Source: DAIOEK01 sp963721445
GTDB taxonomy: Bacteria > Chloroflexota > Anaerolineae > Anaerolineales > Anaerolineaceae
Reading direction: 5' to 3'
NCBI GenBank assembly: GCA_963721445.1
Contig: CAVRIZ010000008.1
Span: 496,001 to 560,000 of the forward strand
DNA length: 64,000 bases
The position numbers were made by a program, and so were the translations under genes. This document shows positions 36,355 to 45,130 of this stretch, piece after piece; the stretch's first letter is position 1, and each line of letters starts with the position of its first letter. A model generated the notes under the pieces. It was not told where the DNA came from and searched no databases. It worked only from the letters and a program-made list of their open reading frames with translations.

Positions 36355-39159
36355 TCAGTTATTTAGCCAGCGTTCCACCACTTTCGGCAGGTCGACAGAC
36401 GAGCCAATTCGGTTGGTGCAGCCGGGTATTGACTCCAGGAACAGCTTGCCATATTTCTTGGACAGCAAACGCTTGTCTGTTACCACCACCACCCCGCGGT
36501 CAGACTGGGTCCGGATCAGTCGCCCGAACCCCTGGCGAAATCGCAAAATTGCCTCCGGCAGGCTGTACTCGTTGAACGGGTCGTCAAAAGTCTCGGAGCG
36601 CGCCGCCACGATTGGATCACTGGGCACATCGAAAGGCAGCTTGGTGATCACCAGGACTGAAAGCGCCTGCCCCGGGATATCTACCCCTTCCCAGAAGGAG
36701 CGCGTACCGAGCAGCACCGAACGCTCGGAACTCTTGAAGCTCTCCAGCAGACTTGCTGCCGAAGCCCCTTCCCCCTGCTCGTAGACGGTAATGCCTTTAT
36801 CCGCCAGCGCCGGTCCCAGATAGGCTGAGGTCTGCTTGAGTTGCGAATAGCTGGTGAAGAGCGCCAGCAGACGACCATTGGTCGATTTGCTGAGGCGCAG
36901 CAGCAGGTTATTCAGCTCCTGCTGATATTGTGATCCCATACTTGGCTCGGGAATATCGTTAACGATGTAGAGCATGGCCGCGTTCTCGTAATCGAACGGC
37001 GAGCCGACCGATAACTCATCGGCATCCTCCGCGTCCAACCGCCCGCGCAGATAGGTGAACTCACCGGCAGTAGTCAGGGTGGCTGAAGTGACGATCACAC
37101 TTTCCTTCGTATTCCATAAGTGCTGACGCATCAAAGGACCGATCTCCAGTGGAGCCGCGTTCAGGCTCAGACGGGTGCCGGTATTGTTCAGTTCTACCCA
37201 ATAGATGCGGTCATTGGACGGGTTGGATACCAGCCCGTTTACATTGATGCTGATCTCCGTTACCCGGCGGATCAAGTTGCCGAGCGACCCCTGCACATCC
37301 ACCAGGTCGTCAGAGGCATTTTCGGCTTTCTCCCCCATCCACTGGAAGATTCCAGCCAGATCGGTGAGTAATTTCTTGAACGACGCACTCAGATCGTCCC
37401 AAACGATCTCCACTTCCGCCCAATCGGGCTGGGTGCGTGTGGCGGGTACAATGCGGACCTGCTGCGAGTACTGCACCTGTTGGCGTTCGTTGGCTTGCAT
37501 TTTGAGGAAGTCATCGACTGATCTGAAGAATTGCATGGATTGGTGTTGCACCCGCGCGGCTGCATCAGTGGCAGATTTGACCTGCTTCTCGAGCATCGCC
37601 AGTTCAGATGGCTTAACCGTCTTATAGATCACGGTCAGGAATCGTCCGAGGACCCCACTGGATGAGCCTCCCACTTCCTTGAGCAAACGGTCCACCTCGG
37701 GCTGGGTCACACGGAATGCTAGCGCGTTGGTTGTGGCTTCCTCCAGGTGGTGGCCTTCATCCACGATCAGGTACTGATATTCGGGCAACACGCGGCTGCC
37801 TGTGGCGATATCCGCCAAAAGTAGGGCATGGTTGATTACGATCAAATGAGCAGACTGGGCTGCCTGGCGCGCCTGGTAGAACGGGCAGGCTCCCCCGGTT
37901 CGCTTGATGCAGTTCTCGATCGAGCAGGCTTCATCGTCCGCCGATAGCTTTGTCCAGGCTTCCCGCTCGTCAGGACCGGTAAGGGTCAAGTCGGTGCGGT
38001 CGCCTGTACCTCCCTGGCTGAGCCAGATCAATACCTTCGCGAGGACACGCATCTCCTCCAGGCTGGCGGGTTGCCGTAACCGCGCCGCTTCCATCCGGCG
38101 CGGGCACAGGTAATTATTCTTGCCCTTCAACACGCAGGCCTGTAAATTCGACCCGAGGGCTGACTTGAGATCGGGGATATCCTTCTTGATCAACTGTTCC
38201 TGCAGATTGATGGTGTTGGTCGAGATCACCACCCGGGTATTGTTCTGCATCGCCCACATGGCCGCCGGGACGAGGTAGGCAAACGACTTCCCGGTGCCGG
38301 TGGCGGCTTCCACCAGCAGATGGGCACTGTCATTGAACGACTGAGCCACCTTGCGCAGCATCTCCACCTGTTGAGAGCGGTTCTCGAAACTGGGGAAGAA
38401 TTTGGCAAAAGCGCCACCGTTCTCCAATAGGGCAGCCGCTTCATCCACATCCAATGGTTTCATTTCGGTATTCGGCTTGAGGGGCGCGAGGTAGCTGGCT
38501 TTGCCGAACAACCCCTCTGTAACGTGCCCACCCCGTTTTGCAGTAAGACCGGCACGTGCTTTCCTGCGGAACGCCCACTCGAAGGGTAGGCGTCCACCCC
38601 ACTCGAACGGCTCGCTCAACCGCAGTATCTCGGATAGCAGATCGGTCGAGAGTCCCTTCTCGGGGTCGATTAATCGGCGGAACAGCTCCTGGTAGACGCG
38701 AAAGGTCAGTCGGGCATCATCCAGCGCGCGGTGCAGATCTTCGGTTATCGGCAGTCCCAATTCAATGGCCAGAGCGCCCAGGTTGTAGCGCCGGGCGGAT
38801 GGCAGCAGCAGCGCTGCTAACTCGAAGGTGTCGATGAAGGGATTATCCGAAAAGACTCCCTGGCGTTTAAGGAAGCTGAGGTCGAACAGGATGTTCTGCC
38901 CGAGGATAGGTGATTCTTCAACGAAAACAGCCAACTCGGGGATAATGGCTTTGATTAGTGGGGCTTTGACGACATCCTCGTTCTTAATGCCGGTGAGTTG
39001 GGTGATGAAGGTGGGGATGGGACGGCCAGGATTGACGTAGGAACGCCACTCTTCCTGGATGCCGTCGTCGTTAAAGCGTACGGCGCCGATTTCAATAATG
39101 GCGTCGCGGCGCGGATCCAGGCCGGTTGTTTCGATGTCGATGGCAACGATGGATGTCAT
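36355..39159 (-). CDS. DnaQ-like exonuclease fused to DinG-family helicase
   Basis: 934 residues. The N-terminal DEDDh exonuclease (about 1-165) starts with AIDIETTGLD and has H-x-ALDDARLT at its end. The C-terminal superfamily 2 helicase (about 245-930) has Walker A ATGTGKS, the DEGHH box (about 468), and helicase end motifs (GRLIRTQSDRG). Four cysteines (YLCPRR, CSIENC, ACPFY) form the XPD/DinG-like iron-sulfur cluster. It unwinds 5'-3' in repair; the fused nuclease is the Firmicutes/Chloroflexota form. Family length is about 850-950. Confidence 0.92.
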   Translation of the reverse strand: MTSIVAIDIETTGLDPRRDAIIEIGAVRFNDDGIQEEWRSYVNPGRPIPTFITQLTGIKNEDVVKAPLIKAIIPELAVFVEESPILGQNILFDLSFLKRQGVFSDNPFIDTFELAALLLPSARRYNLGALAIELGLPITEDLHRALDDARLTFRVYQELFRRLIDPEKGLSTDLLSEILRLSEPFEWGGRLPFEWAFRRKARAGLTAKRGGHVTEGLFGKASYLAPLKPNTEMKPLDVDEAAALLENGGAFAKFFPSFENRSQQVEMLRKVAQSFNDSAHLLVEAATGTGKSFAYLVPAAMWAMQNNTRVVISTNTINLQEQLIKKDIPDLKSALGSNLQACVLKGKNNYLCPRRMEAARLRQPASLEEMRVLAKVLIWLSQGGTGDRTDLTLTGPDEREAWTKLSADDEACSIENCIKRTGGACPFYQARQAAQSAHLIVINHALLLADIATGSRVLPEYQYLIVDEGHHLEEATTNALAFRVTQPEVDRLLKEVGGSSSGVLGRFLTVIYKTVKPSELAMLEKQVKSATDAAARVQHQSMQFFRSVDDFLKMQANERQQVQYSQQVRIVPATRTQPDWAEVEIVWDDLSASFKKLLTDLAGIFQWMGEKAENASDDLVDVQGSLGNLIRRVTEISINVNGLVSNPSNDRIYWVELNNTGTRLSLNAAPLEIGPLMRQHLWNTKESVIVTSATLTTAGEFTYLRGRLDAEDADELSVGSPFDYENAAMLYIVNDIPEPSMGSQYQQELNNLLLRLSKSTNGRLLALFTSYSQLKQTSAYLGPALADKGITVYEQGEGASAASLLESFKSSERSVLLGTRSFWEGVDIPGQALSVLVITKLPFDVPSDPIVAARSETFDDPFNEYSLPEAILRFRQGFGRLIRTQSDRGVVVVTDKRLLSKKYGKLFLESIPGCTNRIGSSVDLPKVVERWLNN

Positions 39160-39545
39160 GGGTTGATTATACCAGCGGCCTACTTCCCAACCTGATCAAA
39201 TCGAACGGATATTGAGGCAGTTGCGTCGGTCCCATTCTCTGAATTTGATTCGTGGTAGGTTTATCAAAAACAAGCTGGACGAGGGAAGATCATTCTTCTA
39301 GTAGTAAACCCTTATAGCGGATTTCCTAATTAACGATTCTCTTTTTTAGGTAGAGTCGAGTATGATTTCGAGGTATTCTGATAGATTAATGCAGGTTTTA
39401 TTGCAATCTACAAAATAATGGTCATACTGAACTGATGGAAACGGATTTTGGTTTCGTCTGATTTTCAATGTATTTTCACCTGTGTGTTTTTCATCCAAGG
39501 GAAGACGTTCGGTCCCAAATCATCAAAGCCTGATTGAGAAGAACT
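39160..39545. other. intergenic stretch, no gene seen
   Basis: 386 bases ahead of the sensor kinase. It should hold the promoters for the kinase and the helicase gene (divergent); no clear hexamer pair, RNA fold or ORF was recognised. Confidence 0.5.
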
Positions 39546-42146
39546 ATGGGACAAATATTAAAATTTTTATTCAACTCGACGGATAGATGGGGTTGGGTTG
39601 CTTCAATTTCCACCAAACCCCAGATTTCACCTGCTTCAATCACACCGGTTAACCACATCGGAATAATTCCAACCCACCGCTGGAAAAGACGTCGGTGGTA
39701 TTACTTGCCGTTAATTATCATTCTGATCTCCGTATTGGTTCCCATCAGTTTCGTACAAGCAAAAGGTAGAACGGTACGGGTCGGGGTCTACCAGAATATG
39801 CCAAAAGTCTTCCTGAACGAGAAGGGTCAGGCGGATGGGTTCTTTATCGATCTATTGAAAGAAATTGCCAATAGGGATGACTGGACTTTAACATACGATC
39901 CCTGCGAATGGGAAGCCTGTCTTGAAGCTTTGCAAGCAGGACAGATAGACCTGATGCCTGATGTAGCCTATTCACCTGAGAGGGACAAGCTCTATGATTT
40001 CCATCGTATCCCTGCCGCCGAGAGTTGGTCGCGGGTGTATGCCAATCCACAATCGAAAATCAATCACCTTGACCAACTGAATGGTCAGGTCGTAGCCGTC
40101 CTCAGCGGATCTATCCAGGAATCGGTGATCAAACAAACGATGCAGGCATCCGGTTTTGATGTGACCATCCTACCGGCAAAATCACCTGAAGAAGCGTTCA
40201 GATTGGTAGAGGAAGGATCAGCCAACGCCGCTGTTACCAACCACTTTTTCGGAGATTATTCGTATCAGAAATTTGGTCTGGTACGGACCTCCATCATTTT
40301 TAATGCGACCACCCTCTATTACGCGACAGCACAAGGTCAAAACCACGATCTGTTGGATGCCATCGATACGCATTTGGCAGCATGGCGGGATGATCCGAAT
40401 TCGGTCTATTCCACGATCATGAACCGCTGGTTAAATCCGTCCACCCCAAATCGATGGTTGGGGACGATTGCCTGGATCCTTGGCATAATCGTATTCCTGT
40501 TTGGACTTGCTGTGATATGGATATTCCTCCTTCGCAAGCAGGTGCATGATCGGACCAGGCATCTGGTTGAGACCAACAACGCTTTGCGCGAGAGTGAAGA
40601 GAAATATCGTTTAATCTCAACCGTGGCATCTGATTACATGTTCTCCTCCGTGGTCAATCCGGACGGAAGTCAGACCTGCACCTGGGTCACCGGCGCCTTT
40701 GAGGCAATTACCGGTTATACGTTCGAAGAATATGAAGCCCATGGAGGATGGAGCGCCTGTTTATATCCGGATGATCGGGCGAAAGACGATCAGGATTTGG
40801 AAAGACTTCGACAAAATCAACCCATCGTCAGCGAGATCAGGACAATCGCGAAGAACGGTAATATCGTCTGGGTACGAAACTATGCCCACCCGGTCTGGGA
40901 TGCAGAACGGAATGAATTAATTGGTATCAATGGTGCAGTTCAAGATATTACTGACCGCAAGATTGTTGAAGAAAAAATTGATGCCAGTGAAAAACGTCTA
41001 TCATTAATATTCGATACCGTCAGTGATGTTGTTTTTCTCCTTTCTGTCGAACCGAACGATTGTTTTCGATTCGCATCCATTAACCAGGCTTTTCTTTCCG
41101 TTACAGGTCTGACAAGGGATCAGATTGTAGGCAAGCGGGTGGAAGATATCTTACCCGAGGATGCTCAACCGCTAGTAAAAGCGAGGTATAAACAGGCGAT
41201 CCAAGAGAATAGGACATTGAAATGGGAGGAAGTATCTGCATATCCCACAGGAACCCTCATAGGTGAAGTGGCGATCACGCCTTTCTTTGATAATACCGGG
41301 GTCTGCACCTATCTGGTTGGCTCTGTGCATGATATGACCGAAAATCGGCGAGTTGAAAAAGAAATCCGCGAGTTAAATGAAGTGCTCGAGCAGCGTGTGG
41401 CAGATAGAACTGCACAATTGGAAGAAGCCAAAGCGCGTGCAGAGTCGGCTGACAGGTTGAAATCAGCCTTCCTCGCCACTATGTCGCATGAATTGCGCAC
41501 TCCCCTCAATTCGATCATTGGTTTCACGGGAATGATATTAATGAAGTTGGTTGGTCCACTGGAACCGGAACAAGAAAAACAACTAAACATGGTTCAGGAT
41601 AGCGCTCGTCACCTGCTGGAATTGATCAACGATGTATTGGATATTTCGAAGATCGAAGCCGGCCAATTCGAATTGGTGCATGAACCATATAACCTTCAAG
41701 ATTCCCTTAAGAAATGTATTGATATTACGATCCCATTAGCCAGGAAGAAAGACCTAAAACTGACAACATCGATCTCACCGGAGATCGGAAGCATGATTGG
41801 CGATCGCCGCAGGGTAGAACAGATCATTCTGAACCTTCTCAGCAATTCTCTGAAATTTACAGACCAGGGCGGGGTAGAGATACGCAGTGATTTAAAGGAT
41901 GGAATGGTAATCACGTCGATTACGGATACTGGAATGGGTATCAAGAGCGAACAAATCGGATCACTGTTCCAGCCATTCAAACAGTTGGATACAGGTTTAA
42001 CACGCCAGCACGACGGGACCGGATTGGGTCTTTCCATATGCAAACGGTTGGTTGAATCAATGGGTGGAGAAATTTGGGTTGAAAGCGAATGGGAAAAAGG
42101 GAGCACTTTCACCTTTACATTGCCGCTTGAAAGGAAAACAACATGA
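39546..42146 (+). CDS. sensor histidine kinase with periplasmic-binding (SBP_bac_3) sensor domain
   Basis: 866 residues from the ATG at 39546 (GAGAAG upstream; a TTG at 39534 also opens the frame). Order: a membrane segment (about 50-70), a family 3 solute-binding domain outside the membrane (about 76-295, starting VRVGVYQNMPK), a second membrane segment (about 302-322), two PAS domains (about 350-475 and 480-600), a coiled coil, HisKA (MSHELRTPLNS, about 645) and HATPase_c (NLLSNSLKF, DTGMGI, GTGLGLS). The sensor domain normally binds amino acids. It overlaps the next gene by 4 bases. PAS1 is closely related to the PAS domain of 42537-45083. Confidence 0.93.
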   Translation: MGQILKFLFNSTDRWGWVASISTKPQISPASITPVNHIGIIPTHRWKRRRWYYLPLIIILISVLVPISFVQAKGRTVRVGVYQNMPKVFLNEKGQADGFFIDLLKEIANRDDWTLTYDPCEWEACLEALQAGQIDLMPDVAYSPERDKLYDFHRIPAAESWSRVYANPQSKINHLDQLNGQVVAVLSGSIQESVIKQTMQASGFDVTILPAKSPEEAFRLVEEGSANAAVTNHFFGDYSYQKFGLVRTSIIFNATTLYYATAQGQNHDLLDAIDTHLAAWRDDPNSVYSTIMNRWLNPSTPNRWLGTIAWILGIIVFLFGLAVIWIFLLRKQVHDRTRHLVETNNALRESEEKYRLISTVASDYMFSSVVNPDGSQTCTWVTGAFEAITGYTFEEYEAHGGWSACLYPDDRAKDDQDLERLRQNQPIVSEIRTIAKNGNIVWVRNYAHPVWDAERNELIGINGAVQDITDRKIVEEKIDASEKRLSLIFDTVSDVVFLLSVEPNDCFRFASINQAFLSVTGLTRDQIVGKRVEDILPEDAQPLVKARYKQAIQENRTLKWEEVSAYPTGTLIGEVAITPFFDNTGVCTYLVGSVHDMTENRRVEKEIRELNEVLEQRVADRTAQLEEAKARAESADRLKSAFLATMSHELRTPLNSIIGFTGMILMKLVGPLEPEQEKQLNMVQDSARHLLELINDVLDISKIEAGQFELVHEPYNLQDSLKKCIDITIPLARKKDLKLTTSISPEIGSMIGDRRRVEQIILNLLSNSLKFTDQGGVEIRSDLKDGMVITSITDTGMGIKSEQIGSLFQPFKQLDTGLTRQHDGTGLGLSICKRLVESMGGEIWVESEWEKGSTFTFTLPLERKTT

Positions 42147-42544
42147 AAGGAAAAATCCTTCTCATCGAGGATAATGAGAGAAACCGTTACCTCACCTCTT
42201 TTCTCCTGGAAAAGAATGGTTATCAGGTCTTCCAGGCGATTGATGGTCCGACTGGAATTGATATGGTTGATCAGATTGAACCCGATCTTATCCTTTTGGA
42301 TATACAATTACCAGGAATGGATGGATATTCTGTCGCGACCGAATTAACAAAAAACCGCGGAAGAAGGGATATTCCAATTGTAGCTGTAACGTCGTATGCA
42401 ATGGTAGGCGACCGTGAACAAGCACTGTCTTCAGGCTGTGTTGGATATATTGAAAAACCAATTAATCCTGAGACATTTGTGTCTCAAATTGAACAATTCC
42501 TACCTCAAAAAACTGATAATACAGTAGTGAGTTCACATGACTAA
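42143..42544 (+). CDS. single-domain response regulator (CheY-like)
   Basis: 133 residues of receiver domain only. IEDNERN holds the acidic pair, LILLDIQLPGMDGY the phospho-acceptor Asp and VGYIEKPINP the conserved Lys. With no output domain it should relay phosphate from the kinase to another protein. Starts with ATGA overlap of the kinase gene and ends overlapping the next. Confidence 0.93.
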   Translation: MKGKILLIEDNERNRYLTSFLLEKNGYQVFQAIDGPTGIDMVDQIEPDLILLDIQLPGMDGYSVATELTKNRGRRDIPIVAVTSYAMVGDREQALSSGCVGYIEKPINPETFVSQIEQFLPQKTDNTVVSSHD

Positions 42545-45083
42545 AATTCTTATTGTAGACGACGAAGACAAGAATCTCTATTTATTACAGGTACTTCTGA
42601 CTTCAAACGGGTATGAATTAAACTCTGCTAAAAACGGTGCCGAGGCGTTAGCTCTTGCCCACCAGAGCAAACCGGATGTGATCATCAGCGATATTTTAAT
42701 GCCGGTAATGGATGGCTTCAGTTTCTGCCGTGCTTGTAAGGAAGATGAAGGGTTGAAAGACATCCCTTTCATCTTTTATACGGCTACTTACACGGAACCC
42801 CAGGATGAGGCATTGGCGCTCAGTCTGGGTGCGGAACGGTTTATTGTCAAGCCGGCTGAACCGGCACAATTTTTGGTCATGTTGAAAGAAACCATCGATA
42901 AATACTCCTCTGGTGTAACCGCCGTTCAGCAAGGAAAGATCAGCTCAGAGGAATACTACAAGGAATATAATGCTGCCCTCGTCCGCAAGTTGGAAGATAA
43001 GATAGCTCAGCTTGAAGAAAAGAATCAAGAAGTCGAAGCCGAGAATGAGGCCCGAAAAAAGGCGGAAGAAGCGCTCTTGGCAAGTGAGGAGAAATATCGC
43101 GCCATTTCCACCGTAGCTTCTGACTATATTTATTCAAGCGAAATTGGTACGGATGGTCTGATTATCCAAAATTGGACAGCCGGCGCGTTCGAGGATATCA
43201 CAGGATATACACTTGAGGAATTTATCGCAATGGGTGGATGGCGAGCCAGTCTGCATCCTGATGATCTGATAATTGATGAACAGGACATGAACACGCTACA
43301 GACCAATCGACCTATCACCAGCGAACTGCGCACAATATCGAAAAGCGGTGAGATCGTTTGGGTACGAGTGTCTGCCCAACCAGTTTGGGATACCGAACAA
43401 AACAGATTGGTTGGAGTATATGGTGCTGTTCAAAACATCACCGGACGAAAGCTTGCCGAGGAGAAAATCCTGCAACAGACCGCCCGCGCTGAAGCCCTGG
43501 TCCATACTGCCGCCAAAATTAATTCAAAATTGGATCTCGATGAAGTCTTATCAGCTGTCTGTGAAGAAACGGCGCATGCCCTATCAGTTCCCACTGTGGC
43601 GCTTCATACTTACAATTCGGTCAGTCAAACCCTTTCTATTGTTGCTGATTATGGATTACCCACACAATTGCGCGAAAAGAGTGTGCAAATACCCATCAGC
43701 GATTATCCATCTGATCTATCACCTTCTTCGGATACACCCATCCTTATCCCAAATGCGAAAACTGAGCCCAGATTACCAAACGCTGAGATATATCAATCAT
43801 TGGATCTTTTTTCAATTGTCTCTGTCAAGATAAAGAATAAGGATACTTTCATCGGCTCCTTATCCATATATTCCAGAGGGAAGGAGCGCAGATTTAGCGA
43901 GGACGAGATCATGCTTCTGGATGGCCTGAGTAATCAGGCTGCCCAGGCGATTACCAATGCTCACCTGTTTGCAAGCACTGAACGACAATTGAAAAATATT
44001 GAATCGCTTCATACTATAGACGGTGCTATTGCGAACAGTATGGATGTTCGGTTGACATTAAAGGTTGTACTTGGGGAGACCGTTGAACAATTGGGGGTAG
44101 ACGCGGCAGATATCCTGTTATATAAACCGACAAGTAACACCCTCGAAAGTACAGTTAGTCAAGGGTTTCGTACCAGCGCAATGAATAAAGTATCCTTACG
44201 CATTGGGGTTGGGTTTGCAGGACAGATCGCCTCTGATTGGAAACGGATCTTTATCCGAGATATCTCACTCTACCAGGGAGAGACTACCCCTACGTCGATA
44301 TTCACTGGGGAAGGGTTTGTATCCTATTGTGGTATCCCTTTGCGAGCAAAAGGGCATTTGATTGGAGTATTGGAGGTTTTCAATCGGGATCGTCTCAATC
44401 CCGATCCGGATTGGTTCAGTTTTTTGGAAACTCTGGCTGGTCAGGCAGCTATCGCGATCGATAGTATCAGGTCGTTCGAAGACCTTCAGATATCCAATAC
44501 AAAACTGGTTCTAGCGTATGATGCCACCATTGAAGGTTGGTCGAGGGCGATGGACTTGCGGGACGAGGAAACAGAAGGTCATACCCAGCGGGTTACCCAA
44601 ATGACCATACAACTCGCCAAAAATTTGGGGATGAGCGACGATCAGATAGTCCATATCCGGCGTGGAGCCTTGTTACATGATATGGGTAAATTGGGCATTC
44701 CAGACCGGATTTTACTCAAACCTGGAAAACTTTCTGATGAAGAGTGGGTAATTATGCGTAAGCACCCACAATATGCTTATGATATGCTTTCTTCCATTGA
44801 TTATCTGCGTCCAGCGATGGAAATCCCGTATTGCCATCATGAAAAATGGGATGGATCAGGATATCCGCGCGGTTTGAAAGGTGCCCAAATTCCAATGGCA
44901 GCCAGGATATTCGCAGTGATCGATGTGTGGGACGCGCTCACATCTGACCGTCCTTACCGGCCAGCCTGGGAACAGTCCGATGTCCGAGAGTATATTGAAC
45001 AAAATTCGGGCTCCCATTTCGATCCTCAAATTGTCACAGCTTTCTTAAAGCAATTGGCTGAAACCGATAGGAATATGCCGTAG
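42537..45083 (+). CDS. REC-PAS-GAF-GAF-HD-GYP cyclic-di-GMP phosphodiesterase
   Basis: 848 residues. The receiver domain (about 1-125, IISDILMPVMDGF), coiled coil, PAS domain (about 180-310), two GAF domains (about 325-480 and 500-650) and HD-GYP domain (about 665-840). LLHDMGKLGIPDR, HPQYAYDML and HHEKWDGSGYPRG give the HD and GYP metal sites. Phosphorylation by the upstream kinase would control hydrolysis of cyclic-di-GMP. It overlaps the regulator gene by 8 bases, so kinase, relay and output are made from one message. Confidence 0.94.
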   Translation: MTKILIVDDEDKNLYLLQVLLTSNGYELNSAKNGAEALALAHQSKPDVIISDILMPVMDGFSFCRACKEDEGLKDIPFIFYTATYTEPQDEALALSLGAERFIVKPAEPAQFLVMLKETIDKYSSGVTAVQQGKISSEEYYKEYNAALVRKLEDKIAQLEEKNQEVEAENEARKKAEEALLASEEKYRAISTVASDYIYSSEIGTDGLIIQNWTAGAFEDITGYTLEEFIAMGGWRASLHPDDLIIDEQDMNTLQTNRPITSELRTISKSGEIVWVRVSAQPVWDTEQNRLVGVYGAVQNITGRKLAEEKILQQTARAEALVHTAAKINSKLDLDEVLSAVCEETAHALSVPTVALHTYNSVSQTLSIVADYGLPTQLREKSVQIPISDYPSDLSPSSDTPILIPNAKTEPRLPNAEIYQSLDLFSIVSVKIKNKDTFIGSLSIYSRGKERRFSEDEIMLLDGLSNQAAQAITNAHLFASTERQLKNIESLHTIDGAIANSMDVRLTLKVVLGETVEQLGVDAADILLYKPTSNTLESTVSQGFRTSAMNKVSLRIGVGFAGQIASDWKRIFIRDISLYQGETTPTSIFTGEGFVSYCGIPLRAKGHLIGVLEVFNRDRLNPDPDWFSFLETLAGQAAIAIDSIRSFEDLQISNTKLVLAYDATIEGWSRAMDLRDEETEGHTQRVTQMTIQLAKNLGMSDDQIVHIRRGALLHDMGKLGIPDRILLKPGKLSDEEWVIMRKHPQYAYDMLSSIDYLRPAMEIPYCHHEKWDGSGYPRGLKGAQIPMAARIFAVIDVWDALTSDRPYRPAWEQSDVREYIEQNSGSHFDPQIVTAFLKQLAETDRNMP

Positions 45084-45106
45084 AGGCGACCGATTGGTCG
45101 CCTCTA
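45081..45106 (+). terminator. terminator of the HD-GYP operon
   Basis: TAGAGGCGACC, loop GATT, GGTCGCCTCTA (11-bp perfect stem), includes the stop codon and is followed by ATATGCTATCTTTT. The next gene is convergent. Confidence 0.75.
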
Positions 45107-45130
45107 TATGCTATCTTTTCGGTTGCCTCC

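Noticed and set aside
37205..37627. Plus-strand ORF of 140 codons in the helicase gene
   Set aside because: It is antisense to the conserved DinG helicase domain and its composition is Ser/Arg-rich as expected for a shadow frame.
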